Origin: Isochrysis galbana
Taxonomy: Eukaryota; Haptophyta; Isochrysidales; Isochrysidaceae
DNA length: 64,000 bases
Assembly: GCA_018136815.1 (NCBI GenBank)
Contig: CM030931.1
Location: 11,524,612-11,588,611 of the forward strand
Direction of reading: 5' to 3'
Shown here in pieces: positions 1 to 10,854 of the stretch; position 1 is the stretch's first letter; every line of letters starts with the position of its first letter. The position numbers and the translations under genes are program-made. The notes below the pieces were generated by a model. The model worked only from the letters and a program-made list of their open reading frames with translations, ran no database searches and was not told the origin of the DNA.

Positions 1-1640
1 GTGTCTCGTGCTCGTGCGCCGTGCGCGTATGCGTATGCAGGGGAGACGGGAGGGGGAGGAGAGGAGCGGCGCGCGCTCCATGATCCTAGCTTGCGGTGTA
101 ACGATAGTTCCCCGCTCCGATCTTTGATGTAAACGGGCATTTTATTGATGAGAACGAGAACGCCAGAGCAGTTCACCGTGACCATGTCAAGCGCAAGCGC
201 GTCCTCAACTACAAAACTCATTCAGACACTGGGCGTTTTAAACACGCCCCTCCGGATAAACATGTCCGGATAAACATGCCACACATCAGACATCAATCAC
301 GAGCACGAGTGCTTGTTGTTGCGATTGTATCGTAACATCTCTCGCCCGGTTTATCCGATTGGTCGGCTGAGAGATCATTCGTTCCTTCGGCCGACTCTCT
401 CGGGGTCGGCGGCTCCGACTTGCTTCCGCTCGCCAGGGCAAGATCGGCGTCGTTATCAGGCTGTGCGCGACAGAGTGATGGTCGCCACATGTGCGGGGGA
501 AGCCAGCCCGTTCTGGGTAACCGTGACGCTAGCGGTGGGAACCTGCATTTCGGTGCGGCTTGCGCTGGCGATGCTGCAGTTGCTTCGCGCTAGCAAGACA
601 ATGCAGTGGTGGTTGGAGACTGAAGACTGAATGGCCAGTGGGTCCGCAACGGCAACTTTTGATGAATTACGTCAATCGTACAACGAGTTTCCCTCCCTCA
701 TCCGTTGTAGGTCCCTCTGGGAATCATCTTGACTTCACTTGTTGGAACTGAGTTCAACCAAGCGATAGATGCATTCAAGCCACTCATGTGGGCAGGGTGG
801 TCCATGGCGATCATCTCGGCAATGGCCTCAGCATTCTACTTATGTTTTTTCAGGCGATTTAGTGCAGCATCGGTAAAGTAAGAATACAGTGAGCCCTTAC
901 TCAGAAATGCCTTCTCAAGTGCACTGGCCCATGCGGGTCTTTCATCTGAGTGAGAGAAGGCATGCCTGAGACATTCTGATGCACTTCGTCGGCTTGCGCA
1001 GGTACTCTGACGTCATGCTCGATTTGATGGCATCCGGCACAGACTTTGATTCGTTGGATCCGGTAATGCTGAGAGCAGCTCTAGCTCATGCACGTATCAA
1101 CAGGTTGGCCAAAGTTGATAGCATACAAATCTTGCAGGACGCCGCGCAGACGTATACCCATCTGTACCATGGAAGCCCCGAAAAATGTGCAACCAATGGA
1201 TAGACCGCCGTGTCTAACGCGAATCCAATTGTCAATCTACAGCAATCCAGCCCTGATCTGAAGAAGTAATGATGCCAAGTAAGTGAGTCAAGAACAAACA
1301 TGCACCATCACTGGAAGCTTAACCGCTCTCCGCTTTCTGTCCTTTGCTATGTCGGACTGCCGCGCTGCGCACTGCCACCACACAACACTCCTTCCTCACT
1401 TGTCACTCGATTGTGATTCCTCGTCGTCATCGTCATCGTTGTCCTAGTTGCAGTCGTAGTTGTAGTTGTAGTCATCGGCCTCTTTGTCGGCTGAGAAAAA
1501 ATGATCTTAAATCTATGCAATATTCTCGCCTCGCGCGTGGCCTTTGGGTGACTTCATTGAAGCCACGCCCGTCCCCCTTCTGCCTTCCCGTATACTGCCT
1601 TGCGGCTACTCTTCTCGTGCGCTACTTAGAGGCCCGGGAT
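1..1640. other. intergenic, no supported gene
   Basis: I see no recognisable gene here. Two overlapping opposite-strand stretches look weakly coding. One is on the minus strand at about 838-1008, opening between a stop and a TAA and ending in NRLKKHK. The other is on the plus strand at 979-1203. Neither has a family signature and both cannot be real, so neither is called. Confidence 0.4.
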
Positions 1641-1643
1641 GTC

Positions 1644-1711
1644 AACTAAGTTTATACTTAGTTCAACATGGGGGGGCGCGAGCGCGAGGCGCCCCCCCTC
1701 TCCGGCCCTAG
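1644..1711 (+). repeat. LINE/retroposon 5' terminus, isolated copy
   Basis: The copy begins with AACTAAG, TTTATA, CTTAGTT, which folds as a 7-bp hairpin with a 6-nt loop. The ATGG box follows, then a GC-rich hairpin (GGGGGGCGC pairing with GCGCCCCCC) and a CTCTCC tail. The same order occurs at 6328, 35434, 45150 and 63880. Only the first ~65 bases match the other copies; what follows is unrelated. Confidence 0.7.
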
Positions 1712-2130
1712 GTAGCGCACGAGGGAACGAGCCGCAAGGCAGGTGGAGGGGGGATAAGTGAAGCGGGCGTGGGTGCATAGATGCTGTGTAGGGTCGGGCG
1801 CGCGGCGAGATTATTAAGATTTTTTTTCCAGCCATTTGTCGTTTTGCGTCTCCGCCATCGAGGCGGTTCGCCGCGGCGGTCAAGGAGTGACTCGACGATG
1901 AAGTCATCCTGGATCGAGAGAAAGTAAGAGAAGAGGCGGTAAACCAATCGACGAGACCTTGAGGCTTAAAAATAACCCACCGGTTAGAAGTAAAAGTCTG
2001 TCATCGTATGGAATACGACACCAATGTCTGTCCCTACCGTCGTGCCGCCGGTGCCGCTGGACTCCCTGACAGCTGTGGCTCATGCAATAGCCAGAGCTGC
2101 CTCCCCGCGTGCTCCCATTCTTGGTGTCCC

Positions 2131-2345
2131 CTCCGTAATCTACTTTCATACGTGGGGGTCCATGGGGGCCTCGCGCCCTCGCCCCCCCTCACTCCATCGC
2201 GGACACCCCCCGGGGTGGGCCCGTTCAATCAACCCCAGCCCCTGCCATCTGGCAGGGATAGGGCACTCATCATTCCAGCCCAGACCCCCAGTGGGCGCGG
2301 GCCGCGAGCCGCACTCCCATGCCCGCATTGGGCCTGCCCTCGAGC
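2131..2345 (+). repeat. divergent relative of the two-hairpin retroposon 5' end
   Basis: This matches the reverse complement of 15665-15825 over about 170 bases, including the GGACACCCCCCGGGGTGGGC block and the CAGCCCCTGCCA block. Its start (CTACTTTCATACGTGGGGG, then ATGGGGGCCTCGCGCCC) parallels the start of the 35434 retroposon: a short inverted repeat, an ATGG box and a GC hairpin. I infer a sister subfamily. Confidence 0.6.
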
Positions 2346-2408
2346 TGACTCCTCCCGTGTCCCTAGTCGTCAGGCATACAGTGGCCTTTGGGTAGGGGTA
2401 GGCGGTTA

Positions 2409-3060
2409 TGTGTCGCATTCGCGAATCGACACTCGTTAGGCTTCGCTCTTCTCTTCGTCGTTCGGTATTTATCGTTATAATTCTCTCGTTCTCGTTCTCG
2501 GTCAAAAGCTTCGCTTGGATGCATGGGATCGTGGGTTGTGGAGCGCCCTCTCTCTTTCTCTCGAAAGAGAAGGGAAGTTTCCCCACCTTTCTTCCTCCCA
2601 GGCGCCTCGCAGATAGGTTTAATTTGCTATCTCCCCTGCGGTTCTTTATCTGCTTCTGGGGGCAATCAGGTTTAATTTGCGACCTCTTCGCATCTCCCCC
2701 TTAGGCACATCGCACTCCTTTCGTCTTATTTGGTAGGTCTCTTGGAATCCTGCGTAGCAAGATTGCCCCTCGATTCCGTTATGGTGCGATTCCCGTTCCA
2801 GACAAGATCGCCGACAGATCGCCCTTTGATCGTCGTCCGTCGTTGTCTGATCGGAGTGTTTGGGTTTGATTTCAGTCGAGTTATGTGAGAAAGTCGTGGG
2901 GCGAGAGTCGGGGTGTTTTCCTGGGTGTCGTTGTCCGTCGTCCTGTCGTCAGTCGTCATCCGTCGTCGCTCTCGCTCTCGTCGCTCTCGCTCTCGTAACA
3001 CTCGTACCCAACAAACTCGCCTCGCCTCGCCGTCAACCGTTCATCCGCTTCCTTTGCGAG
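2409..3060 (+). repeat. interspersed repeat, probable retroelement 5' region
   Basis: Two modules can be followed across the window. Module 1 (2409-2690) starts TTCGCGAATCGACRCTCGTT and ends near GGCAATCAGGTTTAATTTGC. It recurs at 24259-24535, 49202-49460 and, reversed, at 30385-30622. Module 2 (about 2915-3060) contains GTCGTCCTGTCGTCAGTCGT and a CTCTCG run. It recurs at 49995-50110 and, reversed, at 33240-33290 and 34370-34480. In the 49-50 kb copy both modules occur in the same order and lead into a short proline/serine-rich open frame that could be the start of a gag-like gene. This is an old, fragmentary element; its family is not certain. Confidence 0.6.
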
Positions 3061-4275
3061 GGCGAGCCGGAGATTCCCGACGCCCACCGCGCCTACCTTC
3101 GTCGTCTCGTCGTCCTCGGCCGCAACCGCCGTTAGGGAATAGGCGAGGCCGCCGCCATATGCTTTGTTGACTTCTCGATTCCTCGGCGGCCTGGACCGCC
3201 ACCCCTTTCGCTTCTCGATACTTCTGTCACTCCCGTTCGCGTTTCACTTCGTACCTCTAATGTTTCGCCTCTCCGATCTACGAGCTCGCCGTCCCTCGGA
3301 CGGCTGAGCAAAGCCTTCTTGTTGTCGTTCCAATCTGGGGATGGTACCCTAGGTTGCGATGCCGTCGTTCCCGAAGTTCGCGTTTTCGTTTCAGTCGTTC
3401 AATCGATCCGGAGTCACCCCCATCTGCTCATATGTGGTGGGGACGATTCGACTCCGGGAGTTCCGTTCTCTCTTGCCGTTCGTTCGCTACCTCCTTCGTC
3501 GCTCTCGTCGTCCTCGAATCATTCGTTCAATGCTCTCGATTACGAGCGCTCAACGCTAGTTCTTGCCTTGAGCTCCGTCGCTGCCGATCCGTCTGCTGTC
3601 GCCAGCCAAATCCTGGATGGACTGGCCGATTTGTTCCCTCGAAACTCGCCGTTAAGCTGCCTTGGCCGTGCCAGCGAGGTTAGCCCCTCCGGATGGACGG
3701 TGGCCTACACCCTCGCTGTTCGCCGTTGGCTCGCTCCGCCTACGATGGTCGCGCCAACCCGATTAGGTTGGCAACCGATACCGACTAGCTCGTCTGGGGA
3801 ATCGTTCGCTGACGGAGGGGTATTCGCCAACATGCCCTCCGTCGTGCAACGCGCCTTCCGTCGATTATTCCGTTCGCAACCCGCTCTATTCTCGTCCGAC
3901 TCTCTTCCGGCTGCCGCGTCCCGTTCTTTTCAGACGGCTCGCACGTTGGTCGCCGCGTCTCCGTCCATTCCGGTCACTCGCAGTGCCCTCTGTCCTCCGC
4001 CCTCCTCACTCCTCACCGCCTGCCTGCTGAGTGCAAGCCTCACGCGCGCCGGCTCGCCTCACCACACCTGTCCCTTGCCTTGCTCAGGTCCGCGCGTGCA
4101 CACTCGCCGCGCCACATCTCGCGCTTGCAGTGACGGAAATGTCCTTGTGAGGTGTGAGGTGTGTGTAAATATGTGTGTGATGTGTGATGCAACTCCGTGT
4201 CCGTGGCGCTATACCAGCCCATATATAATAACACTATACTCGCGGTACTATGTACTTTCGTGTATCACGTGAATC
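3061..4275. other. no supported gene; long open frame of doubtful reality
   Basis: A 317-codon frame is open on the plus strand at 3319-4272. Its composition is Ser/Pro/Arg-rich, it has no recognisable domain and it runs straight across the junction with the LINE at 4276. It probably lies inside the degraded retroelement that starts at 2409, so I do not call it a gene. Confidence 0.35.
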
Positions 4276-4276
4276 A

Positions 4277-4489
4277 TCATAGATCGCTCGCTGAGTCCGC
4301 TAGCTCTCCCGGTGAGGCGAACCACTGCCACCCGAGGAGGGACGCTGTTCTATGCTGACGGAGGTGAGAGCCGTCTTCGTATGCGTGTAGCTCCTGGAGA
4401 AGGAGAATGTCTACTCCGGCTTTGCGCGCCTGGGACAGAACTGCGGCAAGTTTACCGCCTTTAGTTCCGTTTATGTTGTATGTACGTCG
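4277..4489 (-). pseudogene. LINE ORF2 fragment, AP-endonuclease N-terminus
   Basis: The minus-strand frame reads YNINGTKGGKLAAVL, then GVDILLLQELHAYEDG. This is the first strand and helix plus the QE-containing strand of the APE-type endonuclease that opens LINE ORF2 proteins (NxNG, then DIxxLQE). The glutamate of LQE is a metal-binding catalytic residue in the family. The frame is open from just after a TAG at 4490 and overlaps the ORF1 stop (4471) by about 19 bases. No ATG lies before the NING motif. ORF2 may therefore be entered by frameshift or reinitiation, or the start may be degraded. The frame stops at 4277, far short of a reverse transcriptase, so this is a remnant. Confidence 0.7.
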
Positions 4490-6006
4490 CTATGCCATAG
4501 CGCTATGCGGATGGGTCCTTCACCTGGGTATCCGAGGGTGGAGTCAAAGGTGAATTGTGGTCGTGGGGGGATGCGCGCGTGTTGGGTGGCTAGCGCAAGC
4601 TTCGCGATTAGTGCGAGCGCGTACTCCGGATGGAGGAAGAGACAAGTCGGGCCGTTCAGGCAGACCCCCGCGATCTTCTTGTGTTGATGGAGGCGGCAGC
4701 GGATCGTGCATTTGTTATCGATCCATGCGCCTGGGATCTCGTGGGAGAGGTTGCAGCGGACTCCGCGCTTGTTGCGGAGGCAGATTCCTTGGGTGAACCT
4801 GGCGCATTGCTTAGGAGGGGCTTTGCCTAGCGCTTCGTGCGCTGATTTAGGGCGAGGCGTGGCTTTCCAAGCTTCGTTGCGTTCCTTGCGCTTGCGCTTG
4901 GCGGCTTCTGCCTCGCATTCGCAAAGGCGGTGCATCGGCGTGAGGCCGCGTGCCATTTCCGGGCGCCAACCCTTGCATCCTTTGAGTGAGCCGTGCACTG
5001 CGAGCTTGTGCTGCGATTGCAAGGCGGGGGGCATTTGCAGAGGTTTGCACGCCCGAATGGCGTAGTTGACGGGGACCGTCTTGCCGTCGATCGAGAGTAT
5101 CAGCTTGCGCGGAAAGTTCCCGTTAAGGAAGGTCCCTTGCGTCGCCGAGATGTAGAGGTGCCAGCGGGCCGAGTGGGCCACCTTGGACACGAAGGTTCCG
5201 GATTCTCCCTCGAGCTTCATGCGCTCGCGGTTGCCTTTGAGGAATGTGAAGCCGTTGTTCTCGATCGCCTTAACGATGGTGCTCAGGGTGATTTGAGATG
5301 CTTGTGCTAGGCCTTCTGCTTCTATGACCAGATGTGCCGCTACGTCTTGGAGCGCGTCGTACAGGGCCTTGCGATTCGAAGTGCCTTTCTTGTTGATCTT
5401 GTCTTCGATCGATTCGATCTTCGTGCGTACGGCTATGTCTGTGCCTTGGATGCGAATGTTAGTTTGCTCACCGTATTTTGCTTGGAATTGTTGTGCACAA
5501 TCTTCATTGATTGCGATGTGCCATGGTCCCTTGTTGGAGCGGGCCCAGAAGTCTGGCTCAGGGTCTACGCCCTCGAGTTCCAGAAGTAGCTCAACTATGG
5601 CGGCACAGACCGCCGTGTCGTTGAGTACGAGGTCCCCATCTTGTTGGAATGAGAGCTCAAAAGTGGCGTCTGAATCTGGTAGTTGTTCATTATCTTCTTG
5701 GTCTGGATCCTGTGAGTCAAGGGCGAGTAGGGCGAGGGTCAGGTTTGGCGTGTTGGGAGGCTGCTGAGGTGCGTAGGGGTAAGGGCTGTGAGGTGAGACG
5801 GTGAGTGCAGGAGTTGGCTGATCTGTTCTGGTGTTCCAGAGCTCTGTGATGTGCGTGTTGTTGAGATGTCCTGTCATGTGTTTGTGCCCATAAGGGCCGC
5901 CTGGTCTCGGGCCGCGCTGCCTTGGCAGCGCGGCCGTCGCCAGGGCGGGAGGGGCCTCTGCCATAAGGCATGCCCATTGGAGGAGTGGCCCTGTAGGCCT
6001 GTTCAT
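4471..6006 (-). CDS. LINE ORF1 protein with two CCCH-like zinc fingers
   Basis: This is a 511-residue uninterrupted frame. Residues 1-100 are Pro/Thr/Gln-rich and probably disordered. The middle (about 120-330) is a charged, mostly helical stretch. The C-terminus carries two zinc-finger-like motifs: C-x7-C-x8-C-x3-H (starts CARFTQGIC) and C-x11-C-x5-C-x3-H (starts CRLHQHKK, ends CLFLH). CCCH fingers bind RNA in known families, and LINE ORF1 proteins coat the element RNA. The role here is inferred from those fingers and from the AP-endonuclease frame that follows directly. The first ATG (6006) lies about 320 bases inside the element. An ATGG box in the terminal repeat is out of this context and was not used. 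I do not recognise a named ORF1 family. Confidence 0.7.
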   Translation of the reverse strand: MNRPTGPLLQWACLMAEAPPALATAALPRQRGPRPGGPYGHKHMTGHLNNTHITELWNTRTDQPTPALTVSPHSPYPYAPQQPPNTPNLTLALLALDSQDPDQEDNEQLPDSDATFELSFQQDGDLVLNDTAVCAAIVELLLELEGVDPEPDFWARSNKGPWHIAINEDCAQQFQAKYGEQTNIRIQGTDIAVRTKIESIEDKINKKGTSNRKALYDALQDVAAHLVIEAEGLAQASQITLSTIVKAIENNGFTFLKGNRERMKLEGESGTFVSKVAHSARWHLYISATQGTFLNGNFPRKLILSIDGKTVPVNYAIRACKPLQMPPALQSQHKLAVHGSLKGCKGWRPEMARGLTPMHRLCECEAEAAKRKRKERNEAWKATPRPKSAHEALGKAPPKQCARFTQGICLRNKRGVRCNLSHEIPGAWIDNKCTIRCRLHQHKKIAGVCLNGPTCLFLHPEYALALIAKLALATQHARIPPRPQFTFDSTLGYPGEGPIRIALWHSDVHTT

Positions 6007-6328
6007 GTTTTGCTAGAGTCTGCAGACAGCTGCTCCCCATGGGAGGGGCCAGCATGTGTGCTGTGCGTGGTGTGGCCGGAGCCACGGGCCGTGTGGCGCG
6101 ACGGGGGTCGCGCGCACCTGCTTGGCCTCTGATGGCGGGCGCGGCCGCTTCGACAGCGACTGCTCCATGGGGGCTGGGGGGCCGCCCTCGGCGGGGGGCC
6201 CGAAGGAGAGGAGGGGAGCGGCGGCGCGCTCCATGGCAACTGACTATAAAGTTAGTTGCAGGGGAGGGGTGTAGAGAGGGGGAAGGGCTCGTACCCCCCC
6301 ATGGGTCAACCAAGTATAAACTTAGTTG

Positions 6329-7685
6329 TCCTCCGGTTTCTATAGACCATGCTACATCTCATCATCCACACATACTCCAACCACGACAAGGTGGCGTGAC
6401 TCCACCATGCCTGTCACAGATGTCTTCGCATGTCAACTTTTAGACGTTGCATGTGCCTTTCGAATCTCGAATCGCGGCGCCCACGATTCGAAAAGGTCCC
6501 AGTTGACCCATACAGACCGAATTCAGTGTGGGCAGGGAGAGTGTGTGAGAGAGTGCGTACTAGATCTGGTCTTAGGCCCACACTCATATAGGCCCAGTGC
6601 TCCGGTGCAGGCAGGACGTCCCCTGACTGCGGATGATGCGATGGAGAGCAGAAATGCTTTGGAGAGCAGAAGTGGTTAGGAACAGTAGGAGAAGCACGAT
6701 ACAGAGAAGGGGCAGTGTCTTGACTTGAGTTGAATGACAGCCCGCGTCGGCCGGCCCAAATCAAGGTTTGCGCCAAGAGCCAAGAGGGTAAAGGAGAGGG
6801 AATTGGGGAAACGGCTTTAATTTGGGACAAATTTGGGATTCTTTGTCTTCTGGATAGACTTCTTGGTGACTCTGCCTCCATTCCCGCCTTTGCCCTTGCC
6901 TTTGCTTTGATGTGACTGTTCCCGAGCCTGCGAGGATTCACCCTGAGATACGATGACGGGCAGGAAAATCACCGAGTGAGACGCCATTAGAATCCAGCCG
7001 GGAGCACGCGGCATCTTCGAGACGTAGACATCGCCGTCAGCCCCGAAGGATGAGCGCACAATGGCACCAAAGTGGCCACAGGGGGGATGCTGCAGTAGGC
7101 CAGTCGATGCTAGTGCATGCCAAGCCAAGACAGGGCCAGGTCAAGCGGATGGGGCCTCAGGACGAGCACAGCATCAAGCCAGATGACACCACGTCGGGCC
7201 AAACAGAAGCCGTGTCGGGCTAGGTGGATGCGGTCACAGGCTGATCAGCAGCATCTCACCGAAGCGTTTTTCTGGAGCTTCTTCTGCTTCTCGAAGCCCT
7301 GGAAGCCAAAGCGACCGACCTTGGCAGATTTGCCCCTGCCCAGGAACATGAAAGACAAAGAGAGTGAAAAGGCACAGCGCTCGACCCGCGTGACTCTCTC
7401 TCTCTCCCGCTCTCTCCCTGTGCCACGTCTCTCCCCAAAGAGCTAGTGCGGCACGACGCACATGGCTGACGCGTCGAGGGCTGTGAAAAACAATCGTTTA
7501 TAATCTTAGCATGGATATGACGATGATCAGAAGGGGTAGTGCACCATCCCTGATGAAACCGAAACAAGCGGGAGGTTATTTTGCAGCGACTCAACGGGGG
7601 GACTCAACTTTGACTCAACAACTGCGGCGACTTGGCAAGTCGCGCTGTAGAGTCGTTGTTGAGTCTCGGCCTTTCTTCTCCTCAA
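6329..7685. other. intergenic; possible exons of an unknown minus-strand gene
   Basis: No gene is firm. Two minus-strand stretches look exon-like. At about 7345-7260 the frame reads VGRFGFQGFEKQKKLQKNAS and ends at a GTGAGA donor. At about 7095-6817 the frame reads CGHFGAIVRSSFGADGDV and runs through a Lys/Gly-rich tail to a stop at 6817. They could be consecutive exons of a small basic protein, but I do not recognise it and the intron between is unproven. Confidence 0.25.
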
Positions 7686-7910
7686 GTGGGGGTGTCAGAG
7701 TTTTCTTGTTGTCCTAGTTTGTAGTTTAATCCTAGTGTTGAGGGCTATGATGCTCCAACATTACCTTTTACTACTTTTGCCAATAGCAAAAGCTCCATCA
7801 GACCTTATAGCTTTTAACAGTCCAACAGTATCGCCAACCAGTAAAAGTAAAGATGATTTTTATTTTTATATTCATGAGTGTAGTGTCCCCGGCTCCCGCG
7901 CTCCCGCGCC
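7686..7910 (+). repeat. LTR-like fragment, Ty1/copia type (fossil)
   Basis: A GTGGGGG purine tract is followed by TGTCAGAGTTTTCTTGTTGT. This resembles the tract and terminus that follow the Ty1/copia remnant at 27945. A later block (CTTATAGCTTTTAACAGTCC) also has a counterpart near 28110. I infer a solo or partial LTR of a related element. Confidence 0.4.
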
Positions 7911-7959
7911 TCCGCGTGCGCGCTGCAACCGCCTCTAGGGGTAAGCACAAGTATCCGGA

Positions 7960-8340
7960 TATTTGTCTTGGATATTTGGGTGGATTTGCTCCACATAGAT
8001 ATCTCTAGATATTTCAGGGATATTTGGGCTCTTGCTGGGATATCTATACAGGTTATTTGGATTATAGAACAGTAAACATGTTTGACTGTAGTTAGCTCCA
8101 TAGTTAGTTGCCGTTTCGCCCGCAAGGCTTGCTTGCGCAAGGTGCTGGCAAGCCCGCCCATGCCCTACGGCCTTGGTTGGGTAGCTATTAATAGCTTATT
8201 ACTAGGTTTGGCGCCCACAGCCACAGCTATCTAGATAGATACAAATAGGGGCCTAGCGCTATCTAGATAGATATAAGATATAGATAGTGCTTTTTGGAAG
8301 TAGAAAGCCTAACTAATATCTAGATATTAGGCTAACATCT
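7960..8340. repeat. AT-rich palindromic repeat (CTATCTAGATAG type)
   Basis: There are several short palindromes built on TATCTAGATA, with CTATTAATAGC and a GTGCTTTTTGGAAGTAG block. The block TAATATCTAGATATTAGGCT and the GCTTTTTGGAAGTAG block both recur, inverted in orientation and order, at 24930-25075. A looser cluster lies at 54605-54775. Probably remnants of one DNA-transposon or MITE family; in both of the first two cases a hAT remnant lies within 500 bases. Confidence 0.5.
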
Positions 8341-8612
8341 TCACAGTCTTACTCAATGGATCAATGGTCAATGGATGGGCCTTGTGCAACAAGTCTCCGG
8401 CGCGTTCTCATATCTCGAGGATCGTTTAGAGGACCGATGAGCCGCTCCATTTTGTTGGAAGGAGCAGCACCGCAGCACCGCTTCACAGTTCACAGGGCTC
8501 CTACGCGCATTCAAATCGGCGTTTGCATACGCATACGGGCGGGTCGATGAGCTTTGTTTGGGTGCGGCGTCTTAGCGTTTTGGCATGCTTTGCTAATATC
8601 CACGATGTGAGT

Positions 8613-8895
8613 AATGGGTTGCAGCGAGAGCCCTCTTCCTACCTACTTTCCTGTGCCAAGGTACTCACATCGACCATTCCGACGTGGAAAGTTTTTCAAG
8701 AGACGTCCTAGCATGGTGGGCATCCAACCACTCGAAATTCCCCACGTGGGCATTGGCTGCTCGAATAACATTTTGCCTCTTTCTCCTAATTCTGCTTCGT
8801 GTGAGCGCGTGTTCTCTTTGATACGGAGGAATGCGCGGCTTACCTGCCGGAAGGAGAACGCTGGATACGCCATAGAGGCAACTACATCTCGGTAG
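8613..8895 (+). pseudogene. hAT transposase C-terminal fragment
   Basis: Around residues 50-80 of a 93-codon frame the sequence reads LPLSPNSASCERVFSLIRRN, matching the hAT dimerisation-domain pattern (P-x-SxxxERxFS). The upstream catalytic region is not visible in any frame, so this is a decayed C-terminal piece. It differs from the hAT piece at 25198, so a separate lineage is likely. Confidence 0.6.
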
Positions 8896-9157
8896 GTCCA
8901 TTTCTGAGGTCATGGGAGAAGAAAGCCGAATGGTCTAGGGCCAGAATGGCGGATGCCACCAATGAATATATGTGTTACCCCCCAGGAGCCAACGACCCCC
9001 AGGAGCTATCGGGGGCCCCCGAGAGCTATCGGGCGCTGAACACATGAAGCCAGCGGGGGGCCCATTTTCAGAGGCTGCCTGCAGCTCAGCACGTTGAGGA
9101 CCGACAAGCCTGCCAAGCAGTCGCCATTGCTGCAGCTGGACGGGCACAAAATAAAAT

Positions 9158-9450
9158 AATCAATGTTATATCCTAGCCAACCCCACTAGCTAATTGGACA
9201 CAACTTTTCCGTCCCGGAATCCCGCCATGCCTGACGAGCCAGGTGTCCGAGTGATACCGGGGGGTGGGGGCACTGCCCCCTCCCCTCGATATTTGTCCTC
9301 CCCCCAGTGCACGCACCGACCCCGCGCACCCCAGCGCGTCCTCTCCTCGAGTCCACGCTGGGGGAAAACCCCTTTCGGGTAAAAGCAACGCGGGGGGGGG
9401 GGGCACTCGTGAGATAGGGGCCCAGAAGCGCTAATCTCCCTCGCTCTCTA
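9158..9450 (-). repeat. 3' portion of the short retroposon family (5'-truncated)
   Basis: This is the reverse complement of 36005-36319 over about 290 bases: the AGATTAGCG-TTCTGGGC start, the GGGTTTTCCCCCAGCG block, the TGCCCCCTCCCC block and the end GGTTGGCTAGGATATAACAT. It then runs into a T/A-rich tail on the minus strand. The 5' hairpins are absent, as expected of 5' truncation during target-primed reverse transcription. Confidence 0.7.
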
Positions 9451-9739
9451 CGGCCTCAGCAGCATCCTCGCAGTTTGCCGCTGCAGCACTCCAGCAACCC
9501 CGGGAGTGCGCAACGCTACCCCTTCGCCGTCTGAAGGAGCCTAGGCCCGAGACATGACCATTAATGCAAGCCGGGGCGCTCAGATGACCCGCCCGCCCGC
9601 CCCCGGGCTCTGCCGGGGTCTCTGCAGGGCCTGCTGGGACATCTTCACCTGCGTCTTCACCTGCGTCGGCGTGCGGCATCGGCCAGCGGCTCAGTGCAGC
9701 CGCCGATATTCCCAGTTGCAATTATTTTTTATTCCTAGA

Positions 9740-10470
9740 GGATGTTAACGTCAAGGCGCTGACCAAAGCTTTTCTCGCAATGAGGAAAACGAAGAAGCAA
9801 AAATCCACATTGAGGTGGGAAAAACGATTGCCGGACCTCTCTGGGAAATGGAAGCAAATATCTCAGCTATACAAGTACAACTTTTTGACACCAAGAGACT
9901 CGTATATGCACTTCAAACACGTCCTGCATAGGAGAATAGCCACGGCGAACCGGTTCGCTGACGATCCGACGTGCCGCTTTTGCGGTATAGCCCCCGAGAG
10001 CCGAGAGCTCCACCCACATAGCCACGTGCATCGCGACGGAGCCCATCTTCGAATTCATAGAAGGGCTTCTGGGGATAAATCTTAGGCCGGGCTCTGAGAT
10101 AGCCCAGCGTCTCTTTTGCTACCAGATAGATAGACCGCATCCCTCCTCGGGATACTTAGGCATCCTGGCGTGGAGATACATCCTTACGGACTTTTACAAC
10201 ATCCATTATGGCAACGCGGACGGTAGGTCCGTTAGAACAATCTTGAGAGCGATCCTTACGAGATACCACTTATTAGTAACGGCGAAGGTCGGTTTCTTTC
10301 AAAGGTTAAAAAAACAACGCGAGAACATGGGGCTACACGCCCCTAGCAACAAACATATTCGGAAAATGATAAGCCCCCTGTACACTATAGACAAGGATTT
10401 CAACCTAGGCGCAACAGAGGACCTCTTGCAGGCGGCGGGAGGCCTGGACATAAGAAACATCGCCTAGGGC
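9740..10470 (+). pseudogene. LINE ORF2 C-terminal fragment (zinc-knuckle region)
   Basis: The frame starting near 9740 reads KALTKAFLAMRKTKKQKS, then WEKRLPDLSGKWKQISQLYK, then CRFCGIAPESRELHPHSH. The last is the zf-RVT-like knuckle (CxxCG, ES, H) found downstream of the reverse transcriptase of many LINEs. A second open stretch (10243-10467) ends the protein in another frame, so at least one frameshift separates them. No reverse-transcriptase core is present. Whether it belongs to the same LINE family as the 4277-6328 element cannot be decided, because they do not overlap. Confidence 0.6.
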
Positions 10471-10854
10471 AGCCAAATCTCTGAATAAGAATCGCACCGA
10501 TAACCAAGAACGACCTCACGTTATGTGAATGAGGATAATCCGAGGCGAAACTAGACCAAGAGACGAGTCACAATCTCCCACCCCCTTCTCTCCATCTCCC
10601 GGCCGAAGCAGCGCGCGCGGCCTCCCTGGAACCAGCTTCTCCGCTAAAGAGGGAACTGGGGAAGGGGAAGGGGGTTGTTAGGGGTTAAGGTTGGGTAGTA
10701 GGGAGGTACACCAGCAATCTGCCTCACGCCGCATACGTAGCGGGAATTTTTAAGAAGATTTTTTTATTTCTGAGTATATTTAGAAAGAATGCCGAGCTAA
10801 ACTGACGACAAGGTCTTGCGCAATTTTTGCGGAGACGAGAGAGAAATACGATCA
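10471..10854. other. LINE 3' region and exchanger 3' flank
   Basis: This stretch is non-coding. 10471-10760 may be the 3' UTR of the LINE fragment, ending in an A/T-rich tail around 10745-10790. The remainder is the 3' flank of the minus-strand exchanger gene. Confidence 0.35.

Larger units (their letters stand above)
4277..6328 (-). mobile_element. LINE (non-LTR retrotransposon), 5' half
   Basis: Read on the minus strand, the element starts at 6328 with the two-hairpin terminus CAACTAAG, TTTATA, CTTGGTTG, then ATGGGGGGGTACGAGCCC. A GC-rich leader of about 320 bases follows, then a complete ORF1 (6006-4471) and the first ~70 codons of an AP-endonuclease ORF2 (4489-4277), where similarity to a LINE stops. 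The order leader, ORF1, ORF2 endonuclease is that of an autonomous LINE. The rest of ORF2 and the 3' end are missing, so this is a 3'-deleted copy or was cut by the junction at 4276. The intact ORF1 suggests it is fairly young. Confidence 0.75.

Noticed and set aside
3319-4272. 317-codon plus-strand frame as a host gene
   Set aside because: No domain, biased composition, and it ends exactly at the LINE junction; probably degraded element sequence.
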